This document shows, in pieces, positions 43,690 through 57,671 of a stretch of 64,000 bases of DNA. The position numbers and the translations under genes were made by a program. The notes under the pieces were generated by a model, which was not told where the DNA came from, did no database searches, and was given only the letters and a program-made list of their open reading frames with translations. Positions within the stretch are counted from its first letter, which is position 1, and each line of letters starts with the position of its first letter. This stretch comes from Rhizomys pruinosus. Lineage: Eukaryota > Chordata > Mammalia > Rodentia > Spalacidae. The stretch spans positions 569,879-633,878 of the forward strand of contig VZQC01005766.1 in the NCBI GenBank assembly GCA_009823505.1, given 5' to 3'.

Positions 43690-44080
43690 AGGATCGAAAG
43701 GTTATTACGGACAAACTGTCAGACCATGAAACGAAACAGCCAGACTGATCAGAGTCCAAAATGACATCTCCAGGGAAAGTAGACTCTTTGCTTCTTGTCC
43801 CCAGGCCCCTTTTCTAAGCACAGGGAACAATCTGCAGAAGAAGAGGGGGCTCGGATAGAATTTAAGGGCTGTGAATGGGGTGAATGCTGAAACTAAAGCA
43901 ATATAGTCTAGACACTTATTGATCAACATGATTGTATATGTAAGTCCCACCAGCTGGATGAGGGAGACTTGGGCTGTGTAGGTTTGGTGCAAAGCTGCTT
44001 GCAAATTGGATTTACATTAAGGATGCTTTTACTCATAACTTACTACTTATTTATTAAAAATAAAAAAAAAAATGGAAGAA
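43690..44080 (+). mobile_element. L1 3' UTR fragment, copy B
   Basis: Counterpart of 23,980-24,375. The 43,190-43,690 stretch before it matches 23,480-23,980 and is unassigned. Confidence 0.65.
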
Positions 44081-44229
44081 AAAATAAAAATAAAAATAAA
44101 CAGAGAGACATCTGAACCTGAACAATACAATACAGCAATATCATTACTAGAATAAGCCTTACAAGAACACATGGATAAGAAAGAATTACACTCCGCATAA
44201 GCAGGGTCAGGGAAGAAATAAAGGCTGAA

Positions 44230-44264
<35 letters not shown>

Positions 44265-44528
44265 AAAATACAACCCACAACCTGTGGATACTTTAATAGC
44301 AGTCCTAAGAAGGAAATTTATCGCCCTAAGTGCTACATAACAAAAAAAAAAAAAAAAAAAAAAAAAAACAACGAACCAAAACAAAAAAACGGAAAGGGAA
44401 CAAACAAATGATCTAACACTGCGCTAAAAACACTTGAGAGACAACAACAAAGAACCCTAAATCTCAAAAGGACAGGAAGAAATAACAACAATACGGACTA
44501 GAAAATCAATGATATAGAAATAAAAAAA

Positions 44529-44563
<35 letters not shown>

Positions 44564-44625
44564 GGTTCTTTGAAAGGATTAACAAGGTAGACAGATTTCT
44601 AACCCCCAGTAAAAAAAGAAACAAT

Positions 44626-44863
44626 GGGGGCTGGAGAGATGCCGACTGCTCTTACAGAGGAAACTGGTTTCATCCCCAGCATCCACATGGCCGCCGAGAG
44701 CCATCTGAAACTTTCCCCCCAATTCCAGGAGAATTCAGTTCCAGGGGAATCCGCGACCCTCTTCGGACCTCCGCAGCATTGTACGACACGGGGTGCACAG
44801 ACTTGCAAGACAGACAGTCATTAATTACACACCAACAGAAATAAATAAAATTAAAAAATAAAG
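44626..44863 (+). mobile_element. B2/B3-type SINE, copy B
   Basis: Base-for-base the same as 24,918-25,155, including its odd shortened head. Confidence 0.9.
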
Positions 44864-46658
44864 AAAAAATGAGCAACTCCAAATCAGTAGTATTGATGAA
44901 AAAAGGAACCATCACAAACCGACCCAAGAAAAAACATCAGATAATCCACATAACGAATACTTCAAAAAACCTGTACTCTACTAAATTTGCAAACCTAAGA
45001 AACATTGCATGACTTTCTTAACATCTGGGAATCAAACAAAGCTTTAACCAAGACTCGTTGACGGTTTAACCAGACCCATACTATTGATGACCACTGAAAA
45101 TGTAATAAAAACCTCCCACCAAAAAAAAAAAAAACCCAGGCTCAGGTGGTTTCACAGTAGATTTCTGGAGAGCAAAGACACCCGGTTCCTGGATGGATCA
45201 GAAAGCAAAGCAAAGGACCCACCTCCAAAATGGATCAGAGAGCAAAGCAACCACCTCCAGGATGGCTGGGAGAGTAAAGGACCCACTCCAGGTTGGATTC
45301 AGAAAATAATGGTTCCCCACTTCCAAGTGGATCAGATAGGAAAAATAATAAACAGAAGGAAACAGAATCAACAGAATATATATATATTATATATATATTA
45401 TATATATATATATATATGATTCTCTGTCCTGGATTACCTCCAGAGAGTTCTCATTATTGGAGTCCTCTATAGGAATCTAGTGTTTGGTGGGAATCATTTT
45501 TGTTTTTCCCCATGTTGTTTTTTTTCTTTGTGTCTTTGTCATGAGGATTTTGATTCCTTTTGTTTGTGCATCTTCTGATGTGAATTCAGTGTTTTTCTTG
45601 CCAAAAACATAATAAAATAAAAATAAAAAATTTAAAGAGGTTTTACGACCATTATTACTCAAACTTTTCAGAAAGATACGGAGGGAAATCTTCCAAATCC
45701 TTCTATGAAGCCAGCCAGCATTCATTTAATACAAAACCTGGCAAAGATACAACCAAAAAGAAAAACTATAGACCCATCTCGTAAATGAACACACATGCAA
45801 AAATTACTCAAATGAACAAGTATAAAATTTCATATAGATCCACATCAAAATGATCACCCCTCATGACCCACTTGGATTCATACTAGAGAAGCAGGGATAT
45901 TTCAACATACATAAAACAATAAATACTGTAAAACATTTAAATGGGCTGAAAGACAATGCCACATGAACATCTTCAATTGATGCAGAAAAGCTATTGACAA
46001 GATCCAGCATCCCTTCATGTTTAACTTCTAGGGAACTGACTGGAGGGAACATTTCTTCAACATAATCAAAGACATAATAAACCCAACCCTCTGCTACATG
46101 TCCCCTAACTTGGACACATTAGAATTTACCCTTAAACTGGGACCTGGCAAGATTGTCCCTATTACTTAGAATTCACCATGAGGAAGCAGTAAAGTGGCTG
46201 AGAACAACACATCATAAAATGGTTTCAGCATTTTAGTCGTAAAGGAAATGCAATTAAATCCAACTTTAAGACTCCATCTCATCCAATACTACTGGCTAAG
46301 ATCAAGAAACACAAAAACACTAAATACTGGATAGGTTGTGGGACAAGGGGAACACACATTCACTGCCGGTGGAATGTAAATTCCTACAACCATGATGGAA
46401 AGCATTGTTGGAGACTCTTAAAATACTCAAAATGGAGCCAAACCACCTGACCCAGGTCATACCACTCTGGGCATATACCCATAAGAAACTCATCCTACTG
46501 CAAGATACATGCACATCTATGTTTATGCAGCTCATTTCACAATAGCAAGTGCTGGAAAAACAACCCAAATACCCCTAAGCTGAAGCATGTATAACAGAAA
46601 CGCTGTGTAATCTACACAATGGAGTCTCTATGCAGTGGTAAGAAAAGATGGGCACTAG

Positions 46659-46822
46659 GCTGGGCCTGGTCATCCACCCCTTTAATCCCAGCACTCAGTA
46701 GGGAGAGGGACCAGCAGATCTCTGTGAATTCAACTATATAGACCCTTGTCTATAGAGTTAGATCCAGGCCAGTTGGGACTAACGGGGGACCTTGTCTCAA
46801 AAATACCTCCCCCGAAAAAAAA
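46659..46822 (+). mobile_element. B1 SINE, copy B
   Basis: Counterpart of 26,941-27,104 with the same internal insertion. Confidence 0.88.
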
Positions 46823-46929
46823 AGAATGGATATCATGCGCTTTGCAGGAACTGGATGGAACTCTAAGCCTTATGCTAAGTGAAATAACAAAGTCCCAGAA
46901 AAATGAATGAAGAATGTGTATCTCTAAAT

Positions 46930-47800
46930 AAAATATTCTTTTTACAGTTTTTATGCCCATTAGTTAAAGACTTGCTATATATGTCACATGAGAAACTGTT
47001 ACCATAGCAGTTGGCTGTTTTTTAACTTAAAGAACCAGTTCCATTATCATCGATTAATTTGTTCTTTTTCTGTATAAAGGAGAGGTAAAAACGTTTCTTT
47101 ATGAAAACTTAGCAGCATCTGGAAAACAAACTTCATTCAGGCCGTCTTTATAAACAGTTGTTTTACGGAGAATTTAGAGATGTTTGAAACCTGTGGCTCA
47201 GGTTTCTGATTTTTGTTTCCTCTTGATGCTTTTAGCTGGGCCAGCTTTTCTGTAGTAATTCTTGGTCTGTCCTGTACTATCCAAAGCTGTACGTTTTTCA
47301 GGCATTACAGTTGGTGATGTTTTGACCTGTGGCAACATGCAAATCTTTCCTATTGTTAGTTTTGTTGTACAAAAAATTTTAATTTTATCAAAAAGTTTGG
47401 AATATCAGTTTTCTACTTGACTGTATCCCAGAGGGAGTACTGCTCCACCCCTTTATATTATTTTTTTTTAATTTTTTATTATTTTGACCTATAGATGTTT
47501 AAAAGGGCAGTTGTATTACTCATACCTATCGACAGGAGACCAACATTTTTTAGATTCCAGTCTGTTATTTAAATCGTCTCTATACTGGCCTGTTTCTTAG
47601 GCAAAAGAAATGTCACCGGTAATACTGTACAGGAAAATTTAGAGAACATTTGTATACATTTAATTACCCAAAGTTGTTACTGGGAATCTAGAACAAATTA
47701 GAAGCGAAACAAATTTTAATAATAATTTGTATCTCCAGATATGGTTACATGCTCCTAAGAGAGATAATTCCTCTCTTGCTAACAAGAAGGTTACAATGCA
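46930..47800 (-). repeat. Interspersed repeat X, copy B inverted
   Basis: Counterpart of 27,215-28,070. The following 47,800-48,930 matches 28,070-29,205 and holds no recognised feature. Confidence 0.68.
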
Positions 47801-48930
47801 GTCTGTTAATGGAAGGGGAGCACAGTGGCTGCTTTCAGTCACAGGGAGGAACTGACCACTTAGCATAGAGGTCAGATGGTTACGTTCTTAACCCAACCTG
47901 ATAGGTATTTCCATCCAGGTTGTTAGCCTGGGAATCAAAATGCTTCCCTTATGGCCCTGCTTTTCCCACCTGCCCAAAGACTGTGGTCTCTGGACAGGAA
48001 TTTAAGGCCCCCCTGATGGCTGTGGGCTATTTTCAGACAACTCTGCTCAAAATTCACTGGACGTTTGGTGACTTGATTGGTCTCTGTCCAACCACACACT
48101 CTCTTATCTGATTGTTGGTCTGATAGACACACATCCAACACACTAGCCACAGGTTGATGACATGACTGGCCTCCATCCAACCCTTATCCCCATACCCCCA
48201 AAGAGCCAAACCTTTACTAACATTTTAAAAATACTTGACACGCTGTTTGCATCTTGTCTCAGGTGTTGAAGGGGTATAAACAATTTGTGGCAGTGTATAC
48301 CTATTAAGATGTCCAATAAATTTTTTTATTATTTCTAGTAGACAATTAACCCACAAACTTTATGAAATTGAATTATGATTGGCTGTTAATATAAATCTGC
48401 ATCTTGAGAAGGACGGGCCAAGTTCCAACTCAGAAGCAGGCCTTTATTGGTTTTATAGTTGTTAACATTAAAATTTTACTTAGAACACAACCCACACATC
48501 CATATACACATGTGTACTTATGTTCTCTATGTACACTCAATGTCACATATATACATACATTACCATACAGCATATGTTATATAAAAAAAAATGTTAGGTG
48601 ACCTGTAAGAGAAAGAAGTCACATTATTGTTTAATGTTCAATAAGAAACACACAAAATTATTTTCATAATTTGTCATAGGGTTATATTTAACATAATCTA
48701 GCATAAATGTCCCTAAGTTACACAAAAACAGCTAAGATCCATATTCCCACTCTTAGGACCATTCCCAAAAACTTTGCTTTAGTTAACTATTCCTAGAGTC
48801 CCTACACTAAGTCCAACTATACTGTACTATTTACAGAGCCAAAGGTTAAGGATGGTGCCCAAAAGTAGATAGGTCACAGTTATTTGTAATCTTGGATTGA
48901 TTTATCTTGTCTTATTATTAACGACCGTTG

Positions 48931-49109
48931 GCACTAATACATAATTATATAATAATCATATAATAATAATAATCAATAGTCATAACAATAACAATATTAT
49001 AATAGTTATAATCATACCTATTATTAATTATTATTGATGATCATTAACAATTATTAATAACCATTATTAGACACAATTATCATCTATTACTATTAAAAAT
49101 AAATCATCA
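48931..49109. repeat. AAT-rich microsatellite, copy B
   Basis: Counterpart of 29,206-29,378 with a shorter and interrupted AAT run. Confidence 0.88.
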
Positions 49110-49330
49110 GGGCTGGAGAGATGGTTCAGTGGTAAGAGTCACTGACTGCTCTACAGAGGACCACAGGTTCATTTCCTAGCACCCCCAAATGGTGGCTAAT
49201 AACCATGTTTAACTCCCGTTACATCGGGGACCATGCCCTATTTGCCCTCCGGGGCACTGTATGATACAGGTGCACATACACACACAAAAAAAAAAAAAAA
49301 AAAAAAAAAAAAATAAAATATAATAAATAC
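49110..49330 (+). mobile_element. B2/B3-type SINE, copy B
   Basis: Counterpart of 29,379-29,605. Its 3' quarter (from about 49,275) is replaced by CACACACA and a pure A run of about 30. The stretch 49,331-49,940 after it matches 29,606-30,190. Confidence 0.85.
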
Positions 49331-49944
49331 AATTGAAAAAAATAATTTCCATAACAATAGCCAATAATAATTACAATTTATTATTATGCTGAATTAACTA
49401 TTAATTATTATCATTATAATTCAATAACCAAACTTCTACCTATCAATAAAAATTACCAATAACAATCAACAATAATTTATCACTAAACTAAATTTAATAC
49501 ATAATAAAATTTATCTAAACACAATGAAGAATTGTTAAGACTAAAAAGTTAAAACAATAATCTTTTGAGTTGAAATCTATTATCTTGTTTACAGTTGACT
49601 TCTAATTAGATTTTTAAATCTGTATGAATATGCATTCACTCAGCACATACACACAGTTTTAGGGTGGGCTTAACAAAATATAGAATAGGTATTTTTATTT
49701 CATTTATTAAACTGAAAGCAAAAATATATTTTTGCTGATAAAGTGGCTTTTACTAGTAGTTATAAAAATAATTTATCAGAGGAAATGTATTTTGTTAGAA
49801 CTCCAGAGCCTCTAAATTCCCATAGAAGTTCCATTTGTTTTGTCTCCAACATGCTGATGTGAAATAAAAAAAGACTGTTATTTTATGTCAAATTTTGAAT
49901 AAAATTTAGGCATGATTTAGCTATAATGTTTTTGTAAGACTAAT

Positions 49945-50225
49945 TTTCTGATTGCTTTGTGCATTTCATACAAAATTTCCAATCAAGTTAAGACCCATTC
50001 CCCATTCCTCACCCCCCCACACACCAGAGCCCATGAATTCGCCACATATTGTTTTTCTTTTTCTTCCAGTCTTTTTAAAATTTTGATGCAGAAGTTTACT
50101 GTTTTTTTGAGCAGAAATTTACCATTTCAGTCAGTTTTTTGACCCAGTTGTTGTTGTTGTCATTGTTGTTGTTCCTTCCAATTTTCATCACCCAAAATAT
50201 GCATATATGCATGTCCCATATATCT
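49945..50225 (-). mobile_element. L1 3' UTR fragment, copy B, minus strand
   Basis: Counterpart of 30,196-30,480, with the GTTGTT run at about 50,148-50,172. Confidence 0.78.
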
Positions 50226-50364
50226 TTTCGCATCTTCCGCTTATTGACTCTTTTTTTTTAATTACGATGAAAGATGTCAAATTTGAAGGCTCCTCCTTAG
50301 AAGGCCCCCAAAACAAACCATAAGCCCTTCCCTTGTGCTCCATAGTGGGGTTTTCCCTTCCCAT

Positions 50365-51225
50365 GGTGTTAGGAGCATAGTTAACATATAGAAGCTGTGT
50401 GAATCAAAAGTAGTTAGGATTAAACTAACAGTAAGTGTTAAAATGCTTGTGTTGTAACTCTAAGAAATTAGCACATGCTAACTTTAGCTTAGCACGAGGC
50501 TCTGCTCCAAAACTCATGTGCTTTAGAGATAAGCGCTCAGCACTAGGCCGCCACAGAGGGGCTCAGCAGCGCCCCCAAACTGACCACACTCATTTGATTA
50601 GGTAACCAGAGGCAGTATGAACACCCAAGGACCTGATAACGAGTCCTGGGTCCCCCGCCTCAAGCAAGGTGTGACCCCCAGAGAGGAAAGATAGCCACCT
50701 GGCATGCAGGGGACCCTGTGCACAAGCCTCAGATTAGCACCTGAGACCCAGAGCACCCCACACACCCACAGCAGCCTGTTTAAACCAGGGAGTGAAAAAG
50801 TTCGGTGCTCACACCCCACTCCCAGGAACCCCCACTATGTGACACATGAACTGCAGATAAGGAACAACCAGGCCATGGTGCTTCCTTGACATTTGGTTCG
50901 CTGAAGGACAGCCTTGCTGATTCTTGGGACCTCTGTTGATTCCTGGAATAGCTCCTATGACATCTGCCCCAACAGAGAGAACCCAAGAGATCCCACTGCA
51001 GCCAATTCACTCCAGCTCTGGGACTCACTGGCGGAGTACGACGTCCATTCACTCCAAGGGGCTAAGAGACACCTTAGGTGAGCGGCCTTGGGGCATAGGC
51101 CAGTCCAGGATAGGCTTAAGATTTTTACAACTATAGCAGTAGTGTTTGAGAACTATATGGAACCTGTGTGGAATTAATAAGATTAAATTGCATTATATAT
51201 TGTGTCCTGGATTCCTTTGGACTTA
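50365..51225 (+). mobile_element. Possible LTR, copy B
   Basis: Counterpart of 30,613-31,440, starting TGTTAGGAGC. The same reservations apply. The 51,225-52,920 stretch after it matches 31,440-33,127 and holds no gene. Confidence 0.28.
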
Positions 51226-52919
51226 GCCTAGGCTAGTCCATGCTCACTGACATGTTCACCAAATGAGGCCCAGTAAGCACCTTGTCTGTCTTGATCATCT
51301 GTACTGGTCTGTACTGATTACAGCCTGGGTTAGCCAACAATGGCAATTTCATTACTTTGAAGAGGCTTAAATCTCCTTAGCTGTTTAGTTCACATGCTGG
51401 GTATCTCAGTTGTCCCCTTCTGGCACTGAAGTTTTGGATGATTCTTGGAGAGACAAGAGTCTTAATCTATATTGGAAGTTTGAAAAGCTTTGTCTCATGG
51501 CTTTGAAGGAGAAATTGTTATTAAGGCACCATGTGCTCAGTTTCCAGGGCTGGTATGCACACATCAGGCATGTGGTACCAGAACACAAGCCACAAGTAAT
51601 CAGGAATTCGGGGAAAATTACTTTAGGTGAAACACATTTAAAAGATCAAAATGAAAATTAAGTCAACCAATTAATTTTATTGCGTACATATTCTTGATCA
51701 AAAGATATTAGGGTACCCCATGGTTTAAGTAAAAATATTACTCCTAGGTTAACGCACGCTAAGATGATTTGCATAAATTAGTGATAAACATTAGCTGAGA
51801 ATCCACATTTGGATCCACAAGTAGTGGCGGTGTTAGTAGGAAGCGTAGCGATTCAGAAATGATGTTTAACAACAAACAACAACAACAACAAACAATCACA
51901 AGAAGCCAAAGAAAGCACTATCATTTTATCTAAAAGCAGGTTTTATATACAAAATTTAGAGAAAGTTATTAAGTGGCCATGGCTTAAATTATCTGGAAAA
52001 TGATTGGCCGCATTAAAAAAAAAAAAAACTGCTCTTGGTGGGATGGTTACTATGAAAGGCCTAATTTGCATCAGAAAGAAGTAGGCTCCAGCCTTGGCTG
52101 AGCAATTGAGCAAACCCTGGAGGAAAAAAATTGCATATCAAGGAGTTAAAAACTGAGCTACCACAGAAAAACCGGTTTCCTTTACAATTGGAGTAAATTT
52201 TAGAAATAGAAACCAAGGTTTAATTTAGGCTTTTGTAACATATGAAAAAATGATCCCAAGGCCAATCACGGCTGGTAAGCCTTGATATTAAACTGAGCCT
52301 TGAAGTCCCTGGCTTGTGTAGCCTGCAGGAGTGACTAAGTCATGAGGCACACACCTGGGGGCATGGAAACCTACTTTCTGATGAGGCAAAAGAGCGTCAG
52401 GTAGGCCTTGTTTCATGTGTGCCAATCACATGTTCCAGTTTGGCCTCCCATCACATGAAACAAGCAGGAAGGTTGTTCTGGCAAAAAGATTAGCTGTTAG
52501 AGAAGGATGAGAGCGAGGAGATAAAGAGAGTGTTGAGAAGAACAAAAAGGGGCAAGAGATTAAGATTTAGAGGTTTGCATACCGAATTTTTCAGTATTTC
52601 CTTCAGCCCCATGACTGGCACCCATTGAGACGTGTCCCTTTATTCCCATTGTGAGCATGTAGAAAACAGGCACGGGGAAGAAAGCACAGTACAGGGAAAG
52701 CTAGTTAATTGGTCAATACAGAGAGACCTTTTATTTCCAAAAAATGGGCGCCTTATGTTAGCCCGCATGGGATTCATATCCCCCCAGTTGGCCCAAATCC
52801 TAAATCTTTATTTCATTATATCCCACCACATGGGCATGACAAGGGAGATCCCATTGGTGTAGGCAACTTAACTGAATTTTCCCACACAGTACACCTATAC
52901 TGTGTAATTCTAACCAATC

Positions 52920-55198
52920 CTTAAAGAAGGAATATTATAACCATTACTAGTCAAATTACTCAAATATTCTATCCACTAACAGAGGGAAAACTCCAAACAA
53001 CTTCCCCTATGAAGCAGCATCAATCACTCTAATACCAACTATAAGGCAACACACCAAAAAGAAAACTATAACTCATCTCATTAATGAACCTAGACACAAA
53101 AATACTCCAAACAATTTGCAAAACAACATCGAGGCACACATACAAAACGTCATCATCAAGGGACAAATCAGATTTTCTACCAGAGAGGGCGAAAGGGTTC
53201 AACATATGAAATCAATAACTGTCATAAAACACATACATGGACTGAAGACAAAAACCACAGGATCACCTCAATTAATGCAGAAAGGGCCTTGACAAAATCC
53301 AACATGTATCATGTTTAAAGCCCCAGAGGGAATTGGACTGGAGGGACCATTCCTCACCACAATTAAAGCAGATACAACAACCCCCTCCCCCACATCCTTC
53401 TACATGGAGAAAGTAGAAACATTCCACTTAACTTCGGGAACCTGGCAAATCTGACCCCCTAACTCCACACCTTTTCAATATATTCCTTGAAATATGATAC
53501 TAGAAGAAAAAACACAAGAAGGGACATTAACCGTAACCTAATTGGAAAGGGAGGATGTAAACGCCTTTTTTCTTTGACATGATAGTTTCCCTATCAGATG
53601 ATGAAACTCTAACCATTCATATCCTAGAAATGATTAATAGTCTCGGTAAAGTGGCAGGATACAAAATTAACCTCGAAAAAATAAGTAGCCTTTCTTTATA
53701 CCAACAACAAAGCAATTTAGAGAAGGAATGCAAGACCTTTCTATTTGCAACAGCCTATAAAAACACCAAAATCAAAAAACAAAAACAAAAAAAAAAAAAA
53801 CTGAACAAAACTGACCAAAGAAAGGAAAACTCTCTACCTCAAAAATTCTAAACCTTGAAGACGAAGAAGGAGATTGAAGAGACACTAGAAGATGGAAGAA
53901 CCTTCCCCTGCTTCATGGATTGGAAGAATTATTAATAACTTAAAAATGACAATCCTACCCAAATTAATATAAGATTTCAATGCAATCCAAATTTTAAAAT
54001 TTCCCTGATTTTTTCCACAGGCTTAGAAAAAAAAAATCTTAAGTTCATTTATGGAAAAAAAACAAATTATTCTGGCTAGGCCAAAGCAATCCTGAGCAAA
54101 AAGGACAAGGAAGGGGGATTTCTATACCAGACTTTAAACTATTATTACAGAGGCATAGTCATAAAAACTGCTTTACTCCACAAAACAGATACATACATCA
54201 ATGGAACCAAAATGAACATCCAAACCTGAAACACATGCAATTTCAGCCACTTATATTTCCCAAAGGGGCCCAAAAGGACCTCAGTGGAGGAAAGATAGCA
54301 TCTTAAGCAAATGGTGTTGTCAAAATGACTCTTCACTTGTAGAAGAGTAAAATTAAATCCTTACCCTTCACTCTGTACAAAAATCAACTCCAGGGGCTGG
54401 AGAGAAGTCTCAGAGGTTAAGATCCCGGACCTGCTCTGCAGAGGAACCAAGTTTGATCCCAGCACCCACATGGGGCTAAGAAATCTGTAAACTCCAATTC
54501 AAAGGAACTTCAGTTCCAGAGGAATCTGAGACCCTCTTTTGACAGAGCGCATTGTATCCCATCGGTGCACAAACCCTACATGCAGACAGTACATTTCATA
54601 ATGTCCAAAAACAATACAACTTAAAAAGTCAACCCAATGGATCATTCAAAAGACCTCAATGTTGACCCAAACTCTGAAAAATGCTAGGAAAGAATAATGT
54701 TGGGTCCAAACTATAAGCATAGAAACAGTAACCCTACAAACTATAAGCAGAGGACAATAAACCACAAAATATAAGCATAGGAAAGGACTTTTTTTTTTCT
54801 TTTTCAGGAAAAGGACTTTCTAACTAAGACAGACGCTGTGCCGGACATACAGTCAACAATCCGTAAGTGGGACCTCATTAAACTGAAACGTTTCTGTACA
54901 ACAAAAGAAACTATCAAGGATGTAAAGAGAAAGCACAGAATGTGGGAGCAAACCTTTCCCCCAGTGATGCATCGACAGAGGCTTACTGTCCAGAACAATA
55001 AAAATTACTTCAAAAAGCAAAAGAAACAAGAAAACAAATGAACTTCCCTCCCCCCCAATTCACAAAGATGGTGTAAAAAGTGAACAGAGAATACACAAAT
55101 TCAAGAAAAAAAAAGACCTGAAACAACATCATATTATATATATATATATATATTTTTTTCAGCAATCTCGACCCAAGTCCCCCACCCAACTGAGAAAC

Positions 55199-55238
<40 letters not shown>

Positions 55239-56400
55239 GCAAATTAAAACCACCTTAGCATTTCGTCTTACCTAGGTAAGATTGGCTATGATCAAAAAAA
55301 TCACAATGAACCCAGATGCGGGAGGGGTTGTGGAGAAAGGGGGAATCTCATTCACTGCTGGTTGCAATGCAAACTCATACCACCCTATGAATGGAAGTGT
55401 GGACAACAATTATAGCTCTCTACAAAACTGAACATATCACCTGACCAGAGTCATTCAATGCCTAGGTTTATACCCACAAGACTCCTCCTATTATAGAAAA
55501 TCCATGTGCACATCCGAGTTTATTGGCGCTTCTTCATATAGAAGATTGGAAGCAACCCCAAGGGTCCCTCAACTGACAAGTTGTTAACAGCACCTGTGGT
55601 ATATTTACACAATGGAGTTCTTGCAGCAGTAAAGGAAGGGATTACATCATGAAAATTGTAGGTAAATGATGGAACTAGAAAGCCGTTATGCTAAGTGTAG
55701 TAACAGTCCCAGAAAAGAAAGACCAAAACACATGGTGTCCCTCATTTGCGGATCTTAGCACCAAATCCTTAATTGTAAGGCACAGTGCGATTTATTCTTT
55801 TTTTTTAGTTAAAATTTAATACCTGATGCTCCTACAAAACAAAAGAGTACATTAAAACACACATCAACGGCTAAGTAATTTAGAAATGTAAAGTAATATT
55901 TCTTTTTCTCTGCAAAACTCTTATTGTTATAAAAAAGCTGAATCCTTAATTAAATATGTTTTGGACTTACCCTCTTAGTTTTATTTTCAGGCATTGTACT
56001 TTGGGTTAGAGGGTCGATGTGTGGAGTAATACATGCATCTTTGCGAGTAATATAAAATTTAAAGGGAAACACCACAGCGAGTAGTCTTGGTGGAAACCAC
56101 TCATTTGATCAACTTGATTGAACAAACCAATTGTCACCCCACTGATGGTGGGGCCTGTGGGGGTTTGCCCACAAACAGCTGTTAGATGGTTTTGCAACGA
56201 AGGGATGCTTGTACTTCCATGGGATTATCATTCTACGCTAAAAAAGAAAAAAAAAAAAACAGGAACGATTGGCAAGACAGTTATGGCGAATAATGTCTGG
56301 GATGGGTGGGGTGGGGGGAAGGGACAAGGGAGAAAAAAAAGCCTGATTGAATTGGAAAAGATGTACGCAATGCACCAAAAGCCTCAATAAAAAAAAAAAA
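52920..56400 (+). mobile_element. LINE-1, copy B of L1-g
   Basis: Counterpart of 33,128-36,518, with SINE, 29-bp repeats (about 54,700-54,780), TA run (55,133-55,152) and long 3' UTR. Near 55,207-55,236 about 30 A replace 28 bp of ordinary ORF2 sequence. After its A tail the flank differs from that of copy A. Confidence 0.87.
54394..54628 (+). mobile_element. B2/B3-type SINE, copy B
   Basis: Counterpart of 34,583-34,823, with several single-base losses. Confidence 0.88.
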
Positions 56401-56565
56401 GCAAAAAAAAATTAAGGGAACAAATACGACCAAAAGAAACCTTTTTTTTTAAAACAGGAACTGAGTGAGACACGCACCTTTTGCCCTAAATAGCAAAACT
56501 TTCTGCGTTTTGAAATTGAAACAATTTTAAAAAATAAATGGAACGTAGTGCGAAAAATGATTGTA
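56401..56565. other. Right flank of copy B, unassigned
   Basis: No counterpart after copy A and no recognised feature. Confidence 0.45.
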
Positions 56566-56569
56566 AGAC

Positions 56570-56700
56570 ATATATATGGCAGGACCCCCTTTATGAATTG
56601 ATCTCTGGAGGCTTGGTGGGAGGGCATGGAGGAGGAGGGGGTCTAAATGTTATTAAGAAATGTTGTATGAAATGTGCAAAAATGTCAAATTTAAACTAAT
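56570..56700 (+). mobile_element. Short L1 3' end
   Basis: GGTGGGAGGGCATGGAGGAGG and GGGGGTCTAAATG, then GTTGTATGAAATGTGCAAAA, is a diverged L1 polypurine tract and terminal sequence. Confidence 0.7.
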
Positions 56701-56842
56701 ATTTAAAAAGTAAAGTAAAAAAAAATATTAAACATTACCTGTATTAAAACTCCGTGGCAAGTGCCACTGTTGAGTTTTAGACATAAAATTTGGGAATCTT
56801 TTTTGTAGTGATAACTGGAACACAATTCAGGTAATTCAATTC

Positions 56843-56990
56843 GGGGGGCTGGCGCACACCTTTAATCGTAGTACTTGGAGGCAGCGGCAGGAGTCTCTGT
56901 GAGTTCAGGGCCAGCCTGGTCCTACATAGTGATTTCAGGCCAGCTGGGATCAATGACCTGCATCAAAAAAAGAGAAAAAATAAAAATATA
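56843..56990 (+). mobile_element. B1 SINE
   Basis: GGGGCTGGCGCACACCTTTA, CTTGGAGGCAGCGGCAGG and GGCCAGCCTGGTCCTACATA are diagnostic. The right end is altered (GACCTGCATCAAAAAAAG). Confidence 0.88.
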
Positions 56991-57079
56991 AAAAATTAAT
57001 TTACTTATTAAATTTCATTAAAAATTAAATTCAAAAAAGATCCAAACTAAAATAATAATAAATCATCCATTCTTTCCCT

Positions 57080-57175
57080 ACTTTGATTTTGGCTCAGTTG
57101 TTTTTTTTTTTTTTTTTTTTTTTTTTTATCACAGCAATAGAATGTAACCAGGACAGAAGTTACTACCAGGATCAG
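57080..57175 (-). mobile_element. URR1-like fragment with poly-T
   Basis: A T run (57,101-57,127) is followed by ATCACAGCAATAGAATGTAA, the reverse complement of the URR1 start seen at 8,993. Confidence 0.6.
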
Positions 57176-57670
57176 ATATAATTTTAAATTATAGTGGATT
57201 TTGGGCCTTTTCACATTCCATATATTTCAATTAAAATTTCTCCCAAATTACACTTGAATTTTATTAACATTTTATTTACATAGCAATTTATTATTTTGCT
57301 GTTTTATGCTATTACTTATATCTTATTGTTAAAAAATAAACTATCACCTTCTCCATAATAGCAACAAAGGAAAAAATAACACAGGGATAGGTAGAAAAGG
57401 AATATGACTCCTTTATGGTGTGATGAGATTTATGTCTTGTAGAGTACTCTTTATCTTCACTTTATTGTACTACTACTTAATGAATGAGTATTTTACTTTA
57501 GCTTGTTTACAATGAATATTTATTTTGCTTTACATATATAAATTTTGCCTATTAATGGAATTCAATATGATATGACAACACATGCATATAGCATGGACTT
57601 ATCACATCCAGCCTACCTTTAACCACCTCCTGTCCTCAAGCTGTCTCAAATTAGCATGTTTTTCTTATAT
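57176..57670. other. AT-rich stretch without recognised features
   Basis: No gene or repeat family recognised. Confidence 0.45.
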
Positions 57671-57671
57671 G

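Larger units (their letters stand above)
44100..46930 (+). mobile_element. LINE-1 ORF2, copy B of L1-e
   Basis: Counterpart of 24,400-27,215, including the internal tandem repeat (45,174-45,348), TA run (45,372-45,417) and the minus-strand ORF1 piece (45,419-45,600). A long A run at 44,235-44,262 replaces the sequence between AAATAAA and GAAAAATAC of copy A. Confidence 0.8.
38182..56400 (+). repeat. ~18-kb direct duplication, copy B (noisy)
   Basis: Repeats 18,642-36,518 in the same order. It differs mainly by one-base insertions, deletions and duplicated bases, and by long A runs replacing A-rich sequence, while some blocks (44,369-45,418 and about 48,720-48,890) are identical or nearly so. 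This pattern resembles unpolished long-read sequence more than mutation. Confidence 0.95.
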
